From NCBI GenBank assembly GCA_000697335.1, contig JNEM01008913.1, positions 1-11,638 on the forward strand: DNA of 11,638 nucleotides, written 5' to 3'. This DNA comes from Conidiobolus incongruus B7586. Its lineage: Eukaryota; Entomophthoromycota; Entomophthoromycetes; Entomophthorales; Conidiobolaceae. The notes under the pieces are model-generated. The model worked only from the letters and a program-made list of their open reading frames with translations. It ran no database searches and had not been told where the DNA came from. Positions 1 through 9,419 of this stretch are shown here, piece by piece. A program made the translations under genes and the position numbers. The number at the start of each line of letters is the position of its first letter. The stretch's first letter is position 1.

Positions 1-12
1 ATATATATATAT
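1..12. repeat. (AT)n dinucleotide tract at window edge
   Basis: Six AT units open the window. The tract is cut by the window edge, so its true length is unknown. It is simple sequence in an AT-rich block, and no function is inferred. Confidence 0.8.
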
Positions 13-68
13 TCAATTTTAATTCTTTTTTTTATTAAAATATTTTGATTTTAAAATTTATACTTAAA

Positions 69-87
69 TTTAATTATGTTTAAATTA
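69..87 (+). repeat. Left terminal inverted repeat of the Tc1/mariner fossil (probable)
   Basis: Bases 69-87 match the reverse complement of 1211-1229 at 18 of 19 positions. The single difference is T here against C in the reverse-complemented right copy, a transition of the kind that dominates the window. Weaker similarity continues a few bases on both sides. Chance matches are a concern at this AT content, but the match includes G/C positions and brackets the transposase remains almost symmetrically, with roughly 110-120 bp on each side. Confidence 0.45.
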
Positions 88-189
88 GATTGTGATTATC
101 AAAAGATTTTTATTTTTATATTTTTAAAACTTAACCATAAACCCTTTAAAATTATCTAAAACTTATAAATAACTTATGAAGATAGTACT

Positions 190-1109
190 TTATTTAAAAC
201 TACCATATATTGCTAGATTTGTGATTTTAAAGCTAGAAGGTACATTATTCAAAATTTACAAAAATCTAAAAGACTAATTTCTACTATTACTCTTTTATTT
301 ACTAATAGAGTAAAAAAATATATTAAGAAATATCTTTTTATTTTTGCTAGAGAATTATTAAAGTAATTTAATGTTAATTATATAAGAATGTTATATTTAC
401 TTAAGTTTAAACTTAGATTAATTAATAAAAATGTAAAATAGATATCTTATAATTTAACAGAAACTTAAAAGAAAACTAGAGTAGTTATAGCTAAACTAAA
501 CTTATTAAGATATAACTAAAAACAAAGGTTTTTACAATGAATACTTATAATTAATGAATCTTAAATTCTTTTATATAATCTTTTATATAAAAATAAAACA
601 AAATATTAAGTTAAGCTAAATTAATCCTCTCTACAAATTCTAATAAATAACTACTTTAATAATAAGTAAATATTAATTATTGTAATAGATTATAATAGTG
701 TATAGTTTTTTTATTTAATACCTCAAGGAAAATTAATCAATAATAAGTTATATATTATCTTTTTAAATAAAACAATTTCTAAATAGTGTTCTCAATATAA
801 ATTAAAGATACTTATTATTTTACATAATAATTATAAAATACATAAAGTTAAAGCTGTAAAAGATTTTTTATATAAAAAAATTAGAGGGAGTTACCACACC
901 TAGTATATTTACTTGATTATAACCTATATAATTATAATTGTTTTAGACAATTAAAAAAACAACTTATAGGAAAAAAAATTCTTATAAACAAATTAAATTG
1001 GTTCATGAAATATTAAATTTTAGTTTTTAATAAAAAGAATTATTTTTTAGATATTAGAAACTTATTAAAAGTATAAAAAAGAGTTATTAATAGTAAAAGA
1101 GGCTTTTAA
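190..1109 (+). pseudogene. Tc1/mariner transposase, RIP-like decayed
   Basis: The protein would be about 300 residues, normal for Tc1/mariner (IS630 superfamily, RNase H-fold transposase). The clearest part is the C-terminal half. Codons from 811 read L-I-I-L-H-N-N-Y-K-I-H-K-V-K-A-V-K-D-F-L, matching the family block around the second catalytic Asp (Q-D-N...H). After a frame change, codons from 888 read on through L-L-D-Y-N (about 912) and R-Q-L-K-K-Q-L (945-965), matching the S-P-D-x-N-P-I-E...L-K block. The end V-I-N-S-K-R-G (1083-1103) matches the usual V-I-x-A-K-G-G tail. The codons at the second acidic site (826-828) and at the third (about 930-932, some 34 residues later) both read AAT (Asn), consistent with G-to-A change from Asp. 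A possible first acidic site is AAT-GAA at about 536. The N-terminal helix-turn-helix part (200-370) is only faintly recognisable. Many stops and several frame changes make it non-functional. Confidence 0.72.
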
Positions 1110-1210
1110 TTTTATATTATTTATTAATTTTTATATATTATTTATTAATTTATTTGTTTAATTTTAATTTTAAAATTATGCTATTACTTAATTTCTACAC
1201 TAATATTATT

Positions 1211-1229
1211 TAATTTAAGCATAATTAAA
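1211..1229 (-). repeat. Right terminal inverted repeat of the Tc1/mariner fossil (probable)
   Basis: This is the partner of 69-87 in inverted orientation, matching 18 of 19 bases. It lies about 100 bp past the last recognisable transposase codons, a usual distance for a short 3' untranslated end in this family. Confidence 0.45.
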
Positions 1230-1276
1230 TTAAATAATTAATTTCAAAAAATAAATTTTTTAATCAAAAAAAATAT

Positions 1277-1291
1277 TATATATATATATAT
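1277..1291. repeat. (TA)n microsatellite
   Basis: About 15 bases of alternating T and A, just outside the probable right end of the Tc1/mariner copy. Simple sequence of this type is common in AT-rich DNA. Confidence 0.8.
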
Positions 1292-1890
1292 CAAAAATAT
1301 ATAACTTCTTATTAACTTTATATATATTTATTTATTTCAAACTCATAATATATTTGAAAAATCAAAAATTAAAAAATTTCCCATTATTTCAAATTTAAGA
1401 AAATATCAAATCTTATTCATTTAATTATATTTCTTATTTTACTAAAACAATCATAACTACAGAGATTTATATCTAGTAAATAGTGTATATCAAAATAAAA
1501 ACTAGTCTTTTTTATTGAAGAGAATTTAAATAATTTTAGTTATATACAAATCTATTATCATGTAAAATAAAATATTTATAATTGAATTTTTCTTATACCA
1601 ATAAACAACATTATTTTTCAAAAATTAATAATATAATTTAAAATTATAATTTATTATTTTATTAAAATAATTGAAAAAAATACTATATCATTAATATTTA
1701 TACCTATAAACAGAGTTTGCTTTTGATAAATATTTCTTTTAATTAAATTTATAATAATAGTTATGATTTTTTAACCCAAACACTCCTTTATTAATTGGTA
1801 ATAAATTATCTATTAAGATTTGCAATTAAATAGTTTTAATTGTTTTTTAAGTATAATTAAATAAGTATTAAAAATTATAGATTCATACTT

Positions 1891-1948
1891 GGTATATTTT
1901 TACCTGTATTTATTCAATTTTTAAATTGAATATATGGTACTCATACCC
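1891..1948. repeat. Imperfect inverted repeat (hairpin of about 58 bases)
   Basis: The left arm (1891-1920) contains three blocks, GGTAT, TACC and ATTCAATTT. The right arm (1923-1948) contains their reverse complements in mirrored order, separated by unpaired bulges, around a 2-base loop. The arms do not obviously extend further. It could be a chance palindrome, a fold-back element remnant or a structured transcript end. No terminal duplications or poly-T tract support any one of these. Confidence 0.5.
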
Positions 1949-2579
1949 ATAATTTTATAATGAATTTTAAATTATAATTTGATAATGCCATAAAAATCTA
2001 AGATTAAAATATCAACTTTATTATTTTTTTTGCTATACCATATCGCTGATATTTAATATATTTTTAAAATTATTTATATTCCTTTCAATGGTTACAGATT
2101 TAAAATAGCCTGAACGGGGTAAGTTTTTTCTATGATATATTTTAGTTTCAAGTTGACTTAACTATTTTTTTTCAATATTGTATATTGAAAGCAATTTGAC
2201 ACTGCTAGTTATTTATTAATATTTATAAATTGTTGATATTAGATGCCTTGTATAATATATTATTTTTAATAAATATTTTCCAATTGACTGGTAAAGTGTG
2301 AAATTCTATGATTCTTATAGTAATATTTATAAAAATAATTATGATGATGAATACTTCAATCATTTATGACTATTTAATAAAATCCTTTATTGTTAAAAGA
2401 ATTGTGATTCCTTACAATGTAGTTGTTTGATATTTGCGAACTTATTTAACCTCTGAATGTTTTAAGCATTGTTGAATATTATTCCAGTGTACACCTATTT
2501 ATTTTTATTTAAGTTTAATTCATTGATAAATATATTTTTCGATACTACTAGGTTTCAATATCAGTATTTGGGATTTGAT

Positions 2580-3180
2580 TTAGAGTGAATAACCAGGTTT
2601 GAAATTGTCGCAGTAATTTATTTGACCAAGTTGAAATATTTAATCATTTGTTATCGCAGTGAAAAGGATATTTAATTCTGAATATTCACCTCTTTTTGTA
2701 TATTCTTTTTGAATAAATATAATATATTTGTACTGGACCATTATCCACGATCCAAAACCATTTCCTTCGTTTATTATATAGTAACCGTATTTTGCCTCTG
2801 ATCACTTTCCATTAATAATGGTTGTTGAAGTCGCGTTTTTCTATCTCATACTTTTCTAAATTACCACTCTGTGTTATTGTGCTATTACTCTATCCAAGAA
2901 TCGAAAATTAAACAAAATGAAAAAGGAAGCAATAGCCAACAACAATGAAGTACTAAGGATGATAAAAAGCCCAAAAACGGAAATTGGTGTTCCAAATTGT
3001 AAAGTTTATATTTTGTAATGTAAATTTCCTTCTATCTTAGGTTACTTTAATGCAAAGCTTACTACAGGTTATAAACTTTGCTGTTGTTGATGCGATGATC
3101 ATTTTGGTAACACGAACTTCAATTATCTTAAATCCAGATTTTCAATTTCATTTGAACCTGAAATGAATAGTGAGTTTTAG
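2580..3180. other. GC-richer pocket with short candidate ORFs
   Basis: By eye this is the least AT-rich part of the window and it has a cluster of CG dinucleotides. On the + strand, ATG at 2917 opens 33 codons to TAA at 3016-3018 (starts M-K-K-E-A-I-A-N-N-N). On the minus strand a frame is open for 53 codons at 2643-2801 (33 from its ATG at 2741), and another for 48 codons at 2888-3031. The latter is hydrophobic, has no ATG and overlaps the + strand ORF antisense. I recognise none of these. At this base composition open runs of about 50 codons are expected by chance in a few kb. A possible short intron (GT at about 3000, AG at 3039-3040) would be only about 41-42 bases and leads into a stop, so I do not call a gene model. 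Confidence 0.2.
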
Positions 3181-3459
3181 ATTATATTAATAAAATGTAA
3201 GGCCAAATCCCAATCTTTATTATAGAGAATACTTAATTAATAAAACTATGGTTGTATATTTTAATATCAATTTCAAGCATTTTTATAACATTCTATCAAT
3301 TGATATTGTACAAATTCTATTAGAGTTATTATTATTTATATTATAAAGAAAATATATCCAAAATATTTCATGTAATTGATTAAAATTCATACTTCATAAA
3401 ATCGAATAAGGGAAATCAATTATATTACACTCTATTGTATCATATACTACTGTTTATCA

Positions 3460-3482
3460 TTTAAATTTAAATTTAAATTTTT
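3460..3482. repeat. (TTTAAA)n short tandem repeat
   Basis: Three and a half units of TTTAAA followed by a T run. The tract is self-complementary. It lies in the CpG-containing segment, and no function is inferred. Confidence 0.8.
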
Positions 3483-4695
3483 ACCAATATATTTGAGTAA
3501 TAAAGTCGAAATTCCGATTCAGATAATAAATTGGATATATACATATTGATAATATATTTTTTGCATCAGTCAAATATTATTATTGTGATTGAAATTTTGA
3601 TGTTAAGTGTAAATAATTATTTTTTATATTTTGAGGATTGAAAATATGCTCAATGTTATATATATATGTTCTTAAAGGTCTAAAATACAAAAGTTTAATA
3701 TTATATTAAAATAATATCTCATTTTACATTATTTAAAAATTTATAGTTAAAATTATTGTGAATTGTTATTTTACACTATATCAAAGTAAGTGATATATAT
3801 TTATTATTGAAGATATAATTAGTGATTGAAAATATAGTAAAAATAACTAAGTATCAATAAGATATTAAGAATGAAGATATTATTCTTTGTTTCTGAATAG
3901 AATGGATATAATTTAAAAAAAGTTTTTACTTAAAATTCATCTAATGGCACATTCAAGTAATTTTTCAGATTTGTTTTTTTCAAATGCATATTCTATGATA
4001 TAATTATTAGCTCAATCTAATTTCGAATGAAATTAATCGAATTTATTATCATTTAAGAGTGTTTCTCAATGTATTGAAAAAATTTTGATTAGTTTAGTAA
4101 GTTAGATTTATTTTATTTAAGTATACAATTTAATGAAATCGAATTTAAGTAATAGATTAAGCAACTGAAAATTCAAATGAAATTTATAATTGTATAAAAT
4201 TAAGTACACTTGAGAGTTTATATATTTATTATTATTTGAATAGAAATATAATGATTAATGCCATTATTTTCTTTGACTATAATTATTCACTTGAAAATAT
4301 TTCAAATGGTTAAATTCTAAAGAGTTATATATTTGATTCAATATTATTAAAATAATGAAGTCAAAAACTCGCAATGATGACGATAATGTTATTGATTTAA
4401 GTTCTTGATTATTTATGTTATTTTGTTAGTTGAGCAATTTAGATAATATTTTCTATATATTAACTACACTTTATAAACATCAAATACATTGTTTAATTGG
4501 TACTTGATAGATATATGATATATAGTGAAAATTACTAAAAATTATTGAAGTTTAATATATAATGGAATAAAACAGAACTCATATCTAATAGGCTAAATAA
4601 TCAGTTACTATAACTTGATATACAATCAATGACGATGTGTATTTTATTTCTTGTAGATTTTATTATTTTAATGAACCTAATAAATTGATATCCGA

Positions 4696-5486
4696 ATTTG
4701 ATATTTATCATAAAATAAAAATTATAATTAATCTTAGTATTTTGTTATTAGAAGTTTTATATTAAAATAAAATAAGATTATGAATACTAATCAATAATAA
4801 TAATGTAAAATATGACTGAGCTCATTTTTATTTAAAATATTAATGCTTATATCAAGAAGTATAATTGTATTAAAACAGGGAGATATATCTCCATAATCAA
4901 CTTGCTCCTGTGATATTAGAGCCAAAGGTGAATATATTTGAATTAATGTTAAATACTTTATCAACCTTGGATATGTATAAAGTAATTACCTCAATACATT
5001 ATTTAGACTTCATTTTATTTAGGTTTCCAAAAAAATATAAAAATTCTAATAGTCAATTTTGATTATAAATGGGATTTATATATAATACTTATACTTAGCA
5101 TTTTAAATAAAAGTTAATTTAAAAATACTCAATCAAAAATAATTTTCAATATATTAATAAACATTTATATATCATTTTTTAAAATTAAATTATGATATAA
5201 AATATTTTAAAATTATACTATTTATGAATATTAGTTTAATTAATAGTAAAATCAAAAATAAGGAGATATTTATTTTATATTATTATTTGAATAATATAAT
5301 ATCATAGTTTATAATATATTATTTATAACTATAACTTTTTAAAATTAGATTTATTTATAATATTAACTTTGATTTAATTTAATAAATTAGTATTAAAAAA
5401 TGCTAATTATTTTTTATAATTAAAATTAAATAAAGTAATTATATAAATGATAAAGATTAATATATAATATAAAATTAATACACTTT
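4696..5486. other. CpG-free AT-rich DNA, no gene seen
   Basis: From about 4695 rightward no CG dinucleotide is seen and A+T rises towards the LTR nest. I find no ORF, RNA gene or recognisable element. The only local structure is a 14-base perfect palindrome at 4879-4892. The CpG loss may mean that this stretch is itself an old unrecognised repeat, or that decay spread outward from the LTR at 5487. Confidence 0.45.
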
Positions 5487-5726
5487 TATAAGTATAATGG
5501 TAGTTAAACCAATATAATATACAGAAAGACTTAATATAAAAGTAATATGACACAGAATATAGCAAGGTAATATAAAATATAGTATATAAATATAAACAAA
5601 GTTTAATTAAGCTTTAAACTAGGATAAGTCACTAATATATTAAGATTTATATTAGGTAATGTTAATATACTATAATATTGATAGAATATAGTTTTAATTT
5701 TAGAAATAATATAAAAAATAAGAAAT
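5487..5726 (-). repeat. Left part of an older Gypsy LTR, split by insertion
   Basis: This segment is homologous from its first base to the first part of the 399-bp LTRs at 5727 and 11044, but clearly more diverged, with small length differences. It stops at the GAAAT target duplication. Its continuation is at 11448-11600, on the other side of the inserted element. The two parts total about 393 bases, close to one whole LTR. It lies in the same orientation as the element inside it. No 5-bp duplication flanks the outer ends, so its own target site has decayed or it was never a simple solo LTR. Confidence 0.88.
5722..5726. repeat. Target site duplication, left copy (GAAAT)
   Basis: GAAAT immediately precedes the left LTR, and an identical GAAAT follows the right LTR at 11443-11447. 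A 5-bp duplication is what Ty3/Gypsy integrases normally produce. The duplicated bases belong to the older LTR that served as target. Confidence 0.88.
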
Positions 5727-6125
5727 TATAAGCATAGTGGTAGTTAAACTAATATAGTGTAGAGGAAGACTTAATATAAAAGTAGTGTGGTGTAGAATGT
5801 GGTAATATAATGTAGCTGTAGTGTGCAAGTGTAAACAAAGTTTAATTAAGCTTCAAACTAGGATGAGTCACTAATATATTAAGATTTATATTAGGTAGTG
5901 CTAATATCCTACAATATTAATAGAATATAGTCTCAATTTTAGAAATAGTGTAAAAGTAAAAATAGTAAGAATTGAGAGGAAAAAAGAGGAACCTAGTTTA
6001 TTAAATAATTTAATACTATTTATATAATTAATTTAACTATATAAGTATAAATTAATTATATAATTTATAGTTAATTAGATTATATGAAAGTGTATATAAG
6101 AATTTAAAGAACTAGTCTCTTAATA
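5727..6125 (-). repeat. 3' LTR of the Gypsy element (left on + strand)
   Basis: 399 bp, the same length as the partner at 11044-11442 and aligned without gaps. The boundaries are fixed by the GAAAT duplication on the outside and the purine tract on the inside. The expected terminal TG...CA is altered here, reading TA at both ends on the + strand, a transition at each end. Confidence 0.92.
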
Positions 6126-6132
6126 CTCCCTT
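6126..6132 (-). other. Polypurine tract of the Gypsy element
   Basis: Read in the element's sense, AAGGGAG ends exactly at the inner border of the 3' LTR. In this family such a tract primes plus-strand DNA synthesis. It is one of the few G-rich runs left in the element, and its position supports the LTR border. Confidence 0.7.
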
Positions 6133-6189
6133 AGTAAGTTTCTTAAAAAAAACACACTCTTTAATTTTTTACAAATAGGTATAATAGGC

Positions 6190-6350
6190 TAAGGTATTCT
6201 TAATATTTTCTAGTGGTTCTTATGTAGTTTCTTTAATAAAATAACCCATCCATTTTACATAAAAATAAAGCTTATTCCTAATAGATTTAAACTTAATTAT
6301 ATAATTAACATAGTATTCTTCTTTTCCATCTTGATTAATAATTAGATCTA
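6190..6350 (-). pseudogene. Gypsy pol C-terminus with chromodomain, fossil
   Basis: Short minus-strand stretches resemble the chromodomain that ends chromovirus pol: a Y-x-V start followed by a block around V-K-W and a nearby G-Y. Chromodomains bind methylated histone H3 tails and steer integration towards heterochromatin. It lies directly after the integrase remains and just before the purine tract, where this domain is expected. It is broken, like the rest of pol. Confidence 0.7.
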
Positions 6351-6849
6351 GTTTTAAAGTTTTTAATCAATTAGGAAAAGTGTTAAAATCTTTAAAGTAT
6401 GGTTTAATTTTAGATATGTGAAAGGTAAGGTTGATCCTCAAAGTTAGAGGTAATTCTAAGGTAATATTTTTAAAATTTAAATCAATAGATTAAATTTTAT
6501 AAAGACTATAATATAATGGTAAGTATTTGGGATTTAAGCTAGATTTAAATAAGGTAGGTTTAAGGGTAGATTGTTCTAAGTATACAAACATACTAGTTTC
6601 ATATTTAAAAGGGTTTCTAGATAACTTTAAGTATTGTTATTTTATAATCCTTTAATTTTCTTCTAAGTTAAATTTAATAAGAGAATTAATATGTTTGATA
6701 TTGGATTAAAATTTAACAATGTCTAAAGGTAAATTAATTTAAAGTTTTAGAGTAATTATTAAATTAAGATGTTTGTTATAATTAATAAAATAAGGGTTAA
6801 AACCTGTTGATTTATTAATAAAGGTATTGAATGAATATTAGAGTTGGTA

Positions 6850-7450
6850 GATATAAGCATCTTAATTTAACTAATTAGTGTTAATATAAGCTTTAATCAT
6901 TTGTTTCAAGGTTTTAATAATTCTTTTAGTAAGTTTATTGGTTTAATGATAATTAGTAGTAGATATAGCTAGGTTAATCTTAAAAGAAAAGGATAGTGAC
7001 TTTTAGAATTAAGAGTTGAATTGTGTGTCTCTATCAAATATAATAGTTTGTGGAATTCTATAGTAGATAAAAATATTAGAGAATAACAATTATACAATAT
7101 CTTTAGCTATAGAAGTTTTGAAACAAGGAATAAAATAAACATATTTGGAAAATGAATCAATTACAATTAGTAAGTTATCATAATTATTTGTTGATTTAGG
7201 GATTTCTATGAAATCAAGCTAGATTTGTTATTAAGTTTTATTAGAGACTTGTAAAGGAATAAGTTTACTATATTTTAGTTGAGTATTATATTTAATTCTT
7301 TAGCATATATTACAGGTATTAGTGTATTTCTAAATTGATTTAACTAGGGAAAACTAGTAATACTTTATTTTAATTCTCTCAGCAGTTTTTAACTAGTTTT
7401 AATGTTCTCTAATAGGTAAGTTATAGCATTCATTAAATATTGTTTGTTAA
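6850..7450 (-). pseudogene. Gypsy integrase, fossil
   Basis: Minus-strand pieces match the integrase zinc-binding region, with a C-N-x-C-like block near 7290-7330, followed by catalytic-core blocks at about 7140-7250 and 6900-7060. These include the strand rich in I-V-x-D and the Q-T-N block near the last acidic residue. Integrase joins element DNA to the host genome. Its place downstream of RNase H gives the Ty3/Gypsy gene order. It is heavily broken. Confidence 0.8.
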
Positions 7451-7699
7451 ATCTTGGGAATGTTAGGAATATATAAACAATCATTATAATATAGTAAGTT
7501 ATTGATAATTTTAAATCTTTTAACATATTTTAATTGGTTTTCTAATAGTTTAAAGAGTTTTTCTTTAACTAAAATAAAGAAATTATTATTTAGTAGTGTT
7601 TCTTAAAGTAGTTTAATAAATTCTTTATTTCCTTCATTAATAATCATTAAGTTAATATTTGCTGGATTTTTACAATTAGAACAAAAGGGTAAGTATGTA

Positions 7700-9020
7700 A
7701 GATTTTTTAATAAAGTATCTACAACATAGTTTTATTAACCTAAGAGATATTAAATAAAGAAAAGGTAAGCTTAGATAGTTTTAATCTATTTAACTTGTTT
7801 TTTTAATAAATGCTTCTAAGTATTTAAGTAGATAAGTGATTTGTGATTTGTAAGTGTTAAAAAAAGGTTACAGGATAAGAAATGTAAGTGATTTTTGATT
7901 ATTTCTACTAAAGTAAAGAGTTCTTATTTATAAACTAGGTATTTTAATTCAGCTAGTTTCATTTTTCTTAACTAGAATATTATTGGTTTTAAGGTAATAT
8001 TTGTAAGGTTAAACTTAACCTATTCTCCTTTATTTATTATTTTATCCTATAGTTGTAGGGTAAAATATAAATTAAATTCAAACTAGGTTAATTATCCACC
8101 AATTATAAAAAAACTAAAGTTAGTAAAAATAATGGTAGGTAGTTTTAGATTAAAGATAGATAAAGCAAAAACATTGGTAATATAGAAAATTAAAGCATTT
8201 ATGCAGAAAGTGTATAGTAGGGTCTATTTAAAAAAAGAGTCTTTCTTCAAGAGATTAATAAAAAAAATAATAAGTTCAGTAAAAGAATCAATGAAATCTT
8301 TAAAGTAATTTAATAATTTAAGTACAAATATAAGTTAATCTTTGTTTATAGGTATAATAAAAGCTTTAACACCATTGAGTTTAGTTAGATCAATATTAAT
8401 TCTTTAAGAGGAAACAATATAACCACAGAAAAAAACAGAAAAGGCACTAAAGATATATTTTGATAGTTTTAAAGGTAATTTATATTCTTGAATAATTTAT
8501 AAAACTTAATTAACATGTTAAATATATTCTTCTCTAGTTTTTAAATAGATCAAGATATTATTAAAGTAGGTGATAATAAAGTTATTAAAAACAAGGTTAA
8601 AAAGGGAATTGATAAATTAAGTAAAAGTTACAAGAGCATTACACAATCTAAAGTTTATAACAGTAAATTTATAGTAGCTTAAAAGAGTATTGAAAGTAGT
8701 TAAAGGGATAGAGTTTTCTTCAACTTTAATGTTGTAATATCTATTCTTAACATCTAGTTTAATAAATATAGTTAATTTAAGTAGTTTATCCCTAACATCA
8801 TGTAGGTTTAATAATAAAATTTTATCCTTGATAGTTTTAGAGTTTAAAACATAGTTATTAATATATAGTCTTTAACTACCATCAACCTTTTGTATAAAGA
8901 GGATTAGAGATTTTTATAGTGAAGAAGAAGGTCTAATATACCTATTTTCAAATAGTTTTTGGATTTCTTCTTTCAAGGTTTAGTATTATTCAAGAAATAA
9001 ATGGTAAGTAGGTTTTAAGT
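7700..9020 (-). pseudogene. Gypsy reverse transcriptase and RNase H, fossil
   Basis: This is the best preserved part of pol. Reverse transcriptase blocks run from about 9000 to 8440 on the minus strand. They include the fingers region near 8850-8960, a K-L-D-V block near 8780, and the Y-x-D-D box region near 8550-8570 followed by the family block around L-P-L-K-L-S-K. RNase H remains follow at about 8000-7710. The enzymes copied the element RNA into DNA and removed the template RNA. The block spacing is normal for Ty3/Gypsy, and the frames are interrupted many times. Confidence 0.88.
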
Positions 9021-9419
9021 ATAGTTGTATACTAAAGATTAATTTAATTTTGTGTTTAATATTATATTTAGGTGGTAATTTATTCACAAGTTTAAAAACA
9101 TTAGCAAATTAACTTATTGTATTGTATAAGAAGTGGTCATTAAATATAACTTCATTAAAATCAACAAATAAAGTGTTGATAGATGAATAATAAACAGATA
9201 CATATCCCTATAAATTATTTAAGTTTTTGATTAGCTTTTTACATTAATTTTTACTTATAATAATAGAATTATTTACCACAATTGTAAAGTTAGTGTTAGG
9301 TAAAGTATTTAATAATTTTATAGTAGGGTAATATAGATTTTTTGAGATTAATTCCACTAATTTCTTTTAGAATGTGAAAAAAATAGATTTGTAACCTTTT
9401 AGGGTAATATCTATAGATA

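Larger units (their letters stand above)
60..1240 (+). mobile_element. Tc1/mariner-family DNA transposon, degenerate copy
   Basis: The outer limits come from a probable inverted terminal repeat (69-87 and 1211-1229) bracketing a decayed transposase read on the + strand. The implied length of about 1.2 kb is usual for compact Tc1/mariner elements. The transposase would have cut and pasted the element at TA dinucleotides, but the sequence is so AT-rich that a TA target duplication cannot be identified. The interior is CpG-free and full of stops, as in the Gypsy element further right, which suggests the same decay process. It was probably a complete copy at insertion, because remains span from near one end to the other. 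The exact ends are uncertain by ten or more bases. Confidence 0.65.
1241..2042. other. CpG-free AT-rich intergenic DNA, no gene seen
   Basis: I see no coding signal, RNA gene or recognisable element here on either strand. The stretch contains a short (TA)n tract and one imperfect hairpin, listed separately. No CG dinucleotide was found, as in the repeats, so it may be unrecognised repeat sequence that has decayed the same way. That is inference. Confidence 0.5.
2043..4695. other. CpG-containing non-repeat segment, no confident gene
   Basis: All CG dinucleotides I could find in the window (about 25) lie between 2044 and 4694. The composition is somewhat less AT-biased than the flanks, especially at 2580-3180. 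I recognise no transposon domain, tRNA, rRNA or conserved protein on either strand. Only short ORFs occur, none longer than expected by chance at this base composition. The segment is best read as ordinary host intergenic or low-copy DNA caught between decayed repeats. A fast-evolving short gene with introns cannot be excluded. Confidence 0.55.

Noticed and set aside
2608-2657. The 7-mer TCGCAGT occurs twice within about 50 bases
   Set aside because: Only two copies of a short word, with no further periodicity, so there is no basis for a CRISPR-like or binding-site array.
2643-2801. A 53-codon open frame on the minus strand, with 33 codons from its ATG
   Set aside because: It looks protein-like in composition, but a few runs of this length are expected by chance in 2.6 kb of such DNA. 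The flanking pieces lie in other frames without convincing splice sites.
2917-3018. A 33-codon + strand ORF starting at ATG 2917
   Set aside because: Too short to exceed chance at this base composition. No recognisable motif or signal peptide, and extension through a possible intron of about 42 bases soon meets a stop.
2888-3031. A 48-codon hydrophobic open frame on the minus strand
   Set aside because: It has no ATG and lies antisense to the + strand candidate, so at most one could be real. There is no independent support.
2043-4695. tRNA or other structured RNA gene
   Set aside because: I searched by eye for T-loop and box A/B-like sequences on both strands and found no plausible set. A covariance-model scan would be needed to be certain.
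4879-4892. Perfect 14-base palindrome in a small region also containing cagg...cctg
   Set aside because: A single short palindrome with no neighbouring operator-like copies or gene to regulate. Chance is the simpler reading.
5487-5726. Tandem duplication of the LTR (three LTR-like copies in the nest)
   Set aside because: The first copy is truncated exactly at the target duplication and its missing part lies on the far side of the element. It is one older LTR split by insertion, not a tandem array.
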